DNA of 64,000 nucleotides from JAFGCL01 sp964423835 (lineage in GTDB: Bacteria; Chloroflexota; Dehalococcoidia; UBA2247; RBG-13-53-26): the NCBI GenBank assembly GCA_964423835.1, contig CAYRGJ010000004.1:1-64000 (forward strand), in the 5' to 3' direction. Each line of letters begins with the position of its first letter. The first letter of the stretch is position 1. This document shows positions 60,080-64,000 of the stretch, piece by piece. The notes beneath the pieces are model-generated. The model made no database searches. It had not been told where the DNA came from and saw nothing but the letters and a program-made list of their open reading frames with translations. The position numbers were made by a program, and so were the translations under genes.

Positions 60080-61165
60080 TCAGGTCCTGGCCGGGGCCGT
60101 CTGCGGGCTGTCGGCCGCCTGGGGGACAGCCTGCTCGCTGCCCGGGACCGGCGCCATGGCGCCCCAGAAGTTGGTGTAGTAGACGAACATCCCCACGAAC
60201 AGGCAGAATCCCCACGTCACCACCTTGGCGATGACCACCGGGTCCAGGCTGATCCGGGTGATGATCCAGTAGGCCACGATGCCGATGGCGCTGCCCAGCA
60301 CGATCCACATTGACCCCTTCGTCAGAGGCGAAAGCTTGTGGAAGGGCCACATCTGGAACAGTGCCACCGGGGTCAGTATGGAGAGAAGCAGCACTATGCC
60401 GAAGGTGTTGGCCCTGGCCGCCTCAAAAATGGGGTAGCCGGTGGCCGCATCCGTCCCCGAGGGGACCGGGAAGGCGGCGGCGAAGGGGTCCATACCCGCT
60501 GCCTTGTAGACCCAGATGAGGATAAAGGAGAGGAGCACGAACCAGCCGGTTATGCCGAAGGCCCGCCAGGGAAGCCCGATCTGCACGGGAAACAGCTGCA
60601 GGCAGAAGGCGATCAACACTGCGGCCAGGAACCAGGTGAAGGGGAACCCGCTGGCGTTGCCCAGGAAGGTGGCCGGCGTGAACCACCAGGTGAGCAGGGC
60701 CATGCCCAGGGTGATGGCATAGCCTGATATCCCACATAGAGGCTGCTTGTCCTGGTACTGGGTGACCAGCTGATTATCGGTCCAGGCCCCCAGCATGAAG
60801 ATCCAGAACAGCCAGGCGCTGCTGATGTAGAAGAGGTGTGCCCCCCAGTGAGCCATGTTGTTCAGGATGTAGAAGTTGATGCCTGAGAGAACGATGATGG
60901 TCAGGGTGGAGGCTATGCCCTGAAGAGGCTGGGACAGCTTCCCCCAGGGCCAGAAATGGAAGTAGTTGCTGTAGATGAACATCCAGCAGAAGAGCACCAG
61001 CAGGTAGTTGGGCAGCATCGCAAAGGAGATGGGCTTGACGGCCTCCTCCCACCATAGCTTCTGTGTGCCCACGTAGTAGAAGAGGGCCCCGATGGCCGCC
61101 GTGAAGAGCACGGCCAAGAGCCCCCGCCACGGCTGATTCAACTTGAAATAGAATGGAACCGACAT
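60080..61165 (-). CDS. ten-helix membrane protein, unknown
   Basis: A 361-residue protein with about 10 membrane segments, for example LLAVLFTAAIGALFYYVG, MLPNYLLVLFCWMFIYSN, STLTIIVLSGINFYILNN, FLAAVLIAFCLQLF, FVLLSFILIWVY and VTWGFCLFVGMFVYYTN. It is rich in Trp and Tyr (NYFHFWPWGKLSQP, TWWFTPATF), and the C-terminal 30 residues are Pro/Ala-rich. No carrier motif is recognised. Position inside the SDR/CaiB/carboxylase group suggests a permease for the same substrate. Confidence 0.75.
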   Translation of the reverse strand: MSVPFYFKLNQPWRGLLAVLFTAAIGALFYYVGTQKLWWEEAVKPISFAMLPNYLLVLFCWMFIYSNYFHFWPWGKLSQPLQGIASTLTIIVLSGINFYILNNMAHWGAHLFYISSAWLFWIFMLGAWTDNQLVTQYQDKQPLCGISGYAITLGMALLTWWFTPATFLGNASGFPFTWFLAAVLIAFCLQLFPVQIGLPWRAFGITGWFVLLSFILIWVYKAAGMDPFAAAFPVPSGTDAATGYPIFEAARANTFGIVLLLSILTPVALFQMWPFHKLSPLTKGSMWIVLGSAIGIVAYWIITRISLDPVVIAKVVTWGFCLFVGMFVYYTNFWGAMAPVPGSEQAVPQAADSPQTAPART

Positions 61166-61201
61166 CTTTCCCCCTTCTGCGAAATTGGCACGGATACCTG
61201 G

Positions 61202-62011
61202 TTAAGACAGCAGGAACCCTCCATCCACTGTCAGGACTGAACCGGTGATGTAGCCGGCCGCCGGGCTGACCAGGAAGAGGATGGCCCTGGCCACCTCGTC
61301 CGGCTCTCCCGGCCGCCCCAGGGGCATGCGCTCGTTAAAGCCTTTGATGACATTCTGGTTGGTGTTGGCCGCGCTTCCCAGGCGGGCCGCCCGAAGCGCC
61401 TTCACGCCGTAGGTCATGATGTTCCCGGGGGCCACGGCATTCACCAGGATGTTGTGAGCGGCCAGCTCCAGCGCCAGGCTTCTGGTGAGGGCCACCACGC
61501 CCCCCTTGGAAGCGCCGTAGGGAGCCAGCTGCCTGTTGGGATGCAGGGCGTCGATGGAGGCCAGGTTGACGATACGTCCCCCTTTTCCGGTCCGGATCAT
61601 CTCCTGGGCGGCCGCCTGTGAGTAGAAGAAGACGCTCTTGAGGTTGAGATCCAGCACCCGGTCCCAGGCCATCTCGTCGACGTCAAACAGCGGGATCATG
61701 GGGAATATGCCGGCGTTGTTGACCAGGATGTCCACCGGAGCCACCGTACTGGCGACTTCCTTGAATACCGCGCCGGCATCGGTTACGCTGCGGGCGTCTG
61801 CACGGAGAGCGCTGGCCCGCCCGCCCGCCCGGGCTATCAGGTCCACGGTCTGGGCCGCCAGGTCCATATCGACGTCGGTGATGACCACGCTGGCCCCGGC
61901 CTCGGCCAGCCGCTGGGCCGTGGCCTGCCCTATCCCGGCCCCGCCTCCCGTGATCACGGCGCACTTCCCGGAGAGATCGAAAAGCTCGGCGAGACCGGGC
62001 TGTCTGTCCAT
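61202..62011 (-). CDS. SDR family oxidoreductase
   Basis: A 269-residue SDR from ATG 62011 behind GGGGG. Motifs: TGGGAGIG, DVDMD at the end of strand 2, NNAGIF, Ser in NLASIDA, YGASK with the catalytic Tyr and Lys, and GRPGEPDEVARAILFLVSP. It is the first gene of the minus-strand series, 36 nt before the membrane protein. Another SDR (57.2 kb) is about equally related; subfamily not resolved. Confidence 0.92.
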   Translation of the reverse strand: MDRQPGLAELFDLSGKCAVITGGGAGIGQATAQRLAEAGASVVITDVDMDLAAQTVDLIARAGGRASALRADARSVTDAGAVFKEVASTVAPVDILVNNAGIFPMIPLFDVDEMAWDRVLDLNLKSVFFYSQAAAQEMIRTGKGGRIVNLASIDALHPNRQLAPYGASKGGVVALTRSLALELAAHNILVNAVAPGNIMTYGVKALRAARLGSAANTNQNVIKGFNERMPLGRPGEPDEVARAILFLVSPAAGYITGSVLTVDGGFLLS

Positions 62012-62325
62012 GTTTACCCCCTTTCCGGCCGCCCCGCTGAGGGGCCGCTTCATTGCCTTATCCGAAGTCTAGGTCCGGGGAAAGCATGTCGAAATCCCTC
62101 GAGGCTGCCGATATCCTGCGCACTATGGCGGTTCCCGAGGCGGCGCCTTTGCACCGAAGGCATCAGCAGTTGCAGCGGACCATCCCGTGCTGAAGGTCGC
62201 GGGCCTACGCCTTTTGCGCCGCCGCCTACGCTTTGTCGGCCACGCCGTTGCCGCAGCTTTGAAAGGGCCCGGGAGGGTGCTATGATGGGGTGAGGAACGC
62301 CGAACGGCGAGGTGGGGGTACTGCG
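62012..62325. other. divergent regulatory region
   Basis: About 310 bases between the SDR-led operon and the response regulator gene. The right end carries the promoter below; the rest holds no evident gene or RNA motif. Confidence 0.4.
62259..62286 (+). promoter_or_regulatory. promoter of the response-regulator gene
   Basis: TTGAAA (62259-62264), a 16-nt spacer and TATGAT (62281-62286). Its transcription start near 62293 excludes the in-frame GTG at 62290 and supports ATG 62326. Confidence 0.65.
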
Positions 62326-63021
62326 ATGTCGGTGAAGGCTCAGCCCAGGACCAGGATATCCGTTCTGCTGGTGGACGACCACAAGGCCTTTCGTGAGGGG
62401 CTGGCCCGCCTTCTCGGGGAAGAGAGCGACCTGGAGGTGACGGGCGAAGCCGGAGACGGCCTGGAGGCCATAGAGATGGCTAAAGCCCTTCTGCCCGACG
62501 TGGTGATCATCGACGTCTCCATGCCCAACATGAACGGGCTGGACGCCATCGGGGAGATAGTAAGGGCGGCTCCCCGCACCAGGGTCATCGTCCTCAGCGC
62601 GTACAGCTACCAGTCGTACGTGGTTCCGGCCATGGAAGCCGGTGCCTCCGGTTACCTGCTCAAGACCGTGGGGGGCAAGGAGATCGCGGCTGCGGTGCGC
62701 TCTGTCCACTCCGGGCAGACGGTCCTGGGGTCGGCCGTATCGGCCCAGGCCCTGAGGGGCCGCACGGCTCCTTCCGGCCCCAGCGCGCAGTGCCGGCTGC
62801 AGCCCCGGGAGCTGGAGGTGATCAGGCTGGTGGCTCTGGGCATGGGCAATAAGCAGATCGCCGACAAGCTGGGCATAGGCGAACGCACCGTCCAGACTCA
62901 CCTTCGGAACATACTGGCCAAGCTGGGAGCCGGCTCTAGGACGGAGGCCGCCATCAGCGCCCTGCAGAAGGGACTGATCGCACTGGGTGATCTGCAGCCG
63001 CCGCCGGGGCCGGAATACTGA
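62326..63021 (+). CDS. NarL/FixJ family response regulator
   Basis: A 231-residue two-domain regulator. The receiver begins ISVLLVDDHKAFREGLARLL, with Asp pair DD, the phosphoacceptor Asp in VVIIDVSMPNMNGLDAI, and Ser and Lys in ILSAY and YLLKTVGG. The LuxR-type HTH reads LQPRELEVIRLVALGMGNKQIADKLGIGERTVQTHLRNI (seen as RELEVIRL and KQIADKL). The PAS protein that follows 46 nt later is a likely sensor partner. Confidence 0.94.
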   Translation: MSVKAQPRTRISVLLVDDHKAFREGLARLLGEESDLEVTGEAGDGLEAIEMAKALLPDVVIIDVSMPNMNGLDAIGEIVRAAPRTRVIVLSAYSYQSYVVPAMEAGASGYLLKTVGGKEIAAAVRSVHSGQTVLGSAVSAQALRGRTAPSGPSAQCRLQPRELEVIRLVALGMGNKQIADKLGIGERTVQTHLRNILAKLGAGSRTEAAISALQKGLIALGDLQPPPGPEY

Positions 63022-63067
63022 TTGGGCCGGATCGCCGGCAAAGCCGCCGCCGGCCTGGAGAGATCAG

Positions 63068-64000
63068 ATGAAGACGGCTGACCCCCAGGCCCTGGTTGAG
63101 CTGTTCAAAGAACCCGCCATAATCGTGAATCGCGCCGGTCGCCTGGTCTCGGCCAATGAGGCCATGGCCCGGCTCACCGGTCACCCCGTCCCGGACCTGT
63201 GCGCCATGGCCGCGGGCGACCTCATACCGGGGTACGAGACGGTGCTCAACGGATGGCTCTCCGCCGGCATAGGCATCGCCAATCTAACCCGCCGGGATGG
63301 CTCGAGCTCCCCGGTGCGGCTTTCCATCCAGGACGTCGGCCGCGAGCGCGACTCCTCCGCCGTTCTGGTGGTCTTCAAGGGCTCGGTTCCCCGCGGTATG
63401 TCCCTGGCGTCGCTCTGGCCGGAGCAGGAGACCTCATTGGATCAATGCCTCGAGGCCCTGGAGCCGGCGGTCCTGCTCATCGGCGCCGACGGCAGGATCA
63501 TCTACGCCAACAACAAGTGCTGCCACCTGATGGAGTGCGCGCCGGAGGCCCTGGCCGGCCTGGACTGGGCGGAGGTCTTCCTGCCGTCCAAGCACAGGGC
63601 CGCGGGCAGGAGGCACTTTCGGAAGCTGATCAGCGGCAAGTCCGGGCCCAAGGAGTACCAGGAAACGGGTGTCATAACCTGGCAGGGGGTGGGCCGGCTG
63701 CTCGGCTGGTCCGCCACCACCGTGCTGAAGGACCGGGCGGGACGGGTCATGGGAGTGCTGGGCTACGGGCTGGATACCCGGGAGCGGACACGGGCCCTGG
63801 AGGTCCTGAAGGACCGCGACCGGCTCTACCGGCTGGTCTCCGAGAACGCCTCGGACGGCATCTGGACGGCGGACCTGCGAGGCGAGATCACCTACATGAG
63901 CCCCTCCATGGCCCGCATAGTGGGCTACAGCAGCGAGGAGCTGACGCGGATACCGCTGGCGCGCCTCCTGACGCCCTCTTCGTACGACACGGGCCTGACT
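63068..64000 (+). CDS. PAS-domain sensor protein (C-terminus outside window)
   Basis: 311 codons of a longer protein starting behind GGAGAG at ATG 63068. Three PAS modules in order: residues 8-80 (EPAIIVNRAGRLVSANEAMARLTG), about 128-235 (ALEPAVLLIGADGRIIYANNKC with a PAC-like VMGVLGYGLDTRE), and from 254 (LVSENASDGIWTADLRGEI, then GYSSEELTRIPL). A kinase or other output would lie to the right. A histidine kinase partnering the regulator is the likely identity, but the window ends before any H-box. Confidence 0.88.
   Translation, partial: MKTADPQALVELFKEPAIIVNRAGRLVSANEAMARLTGHPVPDLCAMAAGDLIPGYETVLNGWLSAGIGIANLTRRDGSSSPVRLSIQDVGRERDSSAVLVVFKGSVPRGMSLASLWPEQETSLDQCLEALEPAVLLIGADGRIIYANNKCCHLMECAPEALAGLDWAEVFLPSKHRAAGRRHFRKLISGKSGPKEYQETGVITWQGVGRLLGWSATTVLKDRAGRVMGVLGYGLDTRERTRALEVLKDRDRLYRLVSENASDGIWTADLRGEITYMSPSMARIVGYSSEELTRIPLARLLTPSSYDTGLT

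Overview
The window is a gene-dense stretch of a GC-rich bacterial chromosome with no rRNA, tRNA, CRISPR array or recognisable transposase. The best guess at the organism is a member of the Chloroflexota, class Dehalococcoidia. This is inferred from the trp operon with a DAHP synthase gene placed between trpF and trpB, and from the many short-chain dehydrogenases (SDR), CaiB/BaiF CoA-transferases, old-yellow-enzyme proteins, OFA-like MFS carriers and Fe-S proteins. No marker gene settles it.

Layout. 1-7.85 kb, minus strand: the 5' part of an MFS carrier, an SDR, a DegV protein, an alpha/beta hydrolase, a 41-codon hydrophobic peptide, a lipoprotein with a strong promoter, a PRC-barrel protein and an ABC exporter pair. 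8.1-10.8 kb, plus: a membrane protein, a winged-helix/Fe-S protein and a muconolactone-isomerase-like protein, bracketed by two copies of a structured repeat. 10.9-15.4 kb: an SDR, a PlsY-like acyltransferase with a GT2 glycosyltransferase, an EthD-like protein and a GNAT. 15.4-21.1 kb, minus: an acyl-CoA type catabolic operon (tandem Lrp/AsnC regulator, nitronate monooxygenase, solute-binding lipoprotein, CaiB) containing two genes shrunk by apparent in-frame internal deletions.

21.3-29.8 kb, minus: the complete operon trpE-G-D-C-F-aroF-B-A behind a promoter and a tRNA-Trp T-box leader with specifier codon UGG. Its gene junctions are the most unusual feature of the window. Between trpC and trpF lie four tandem 44-bp units. 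Each is a 15-codon mini-ORF whose start overlaps the preceding stop by 4 nt, making an unbroken stop/restart chain from trpC to trpF. A 34-codon mini-ORF is coupled to the trpF stop, and a 48-bp in-frame duplication lengthens the TrpA N-terminus. The suhB 3' end at 47.2 kb shows a related duplication of a coding tail with its stop.

30.1-36.0 kb, plus, visibly less GC-rich: ECF sigma factor, a protein of about 1,175 residues with two membrane segments and many FG-GAP repeats, an ABC ATPase and a permease. It reads as a self-contained envelope-sensing/export cassette. 36.1-49.3 kb: two MFS carriers, small membrane and zinc-ribbon proteins, a CAP-domain lipoprotein, a quinone-oxidoreductase-like enzyme, a hydrolase, a YdeI-like protein, an exported caspase-like protease, trpS, suhB and an ABC-F ATPase. 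49.4-62.0 kb, minus: a cluster with three acetone-carboxylase-type subunits, three SDRs, a CaiB CoA-transferase, a FadH-like flavoenzyme and a 10-TM membrane protein, read as ketone or secondary-alcohol catabolism. 62.3 kb to the end: a NarL-type response regulator and the start of a PAS-domain sensor that leaves the window.
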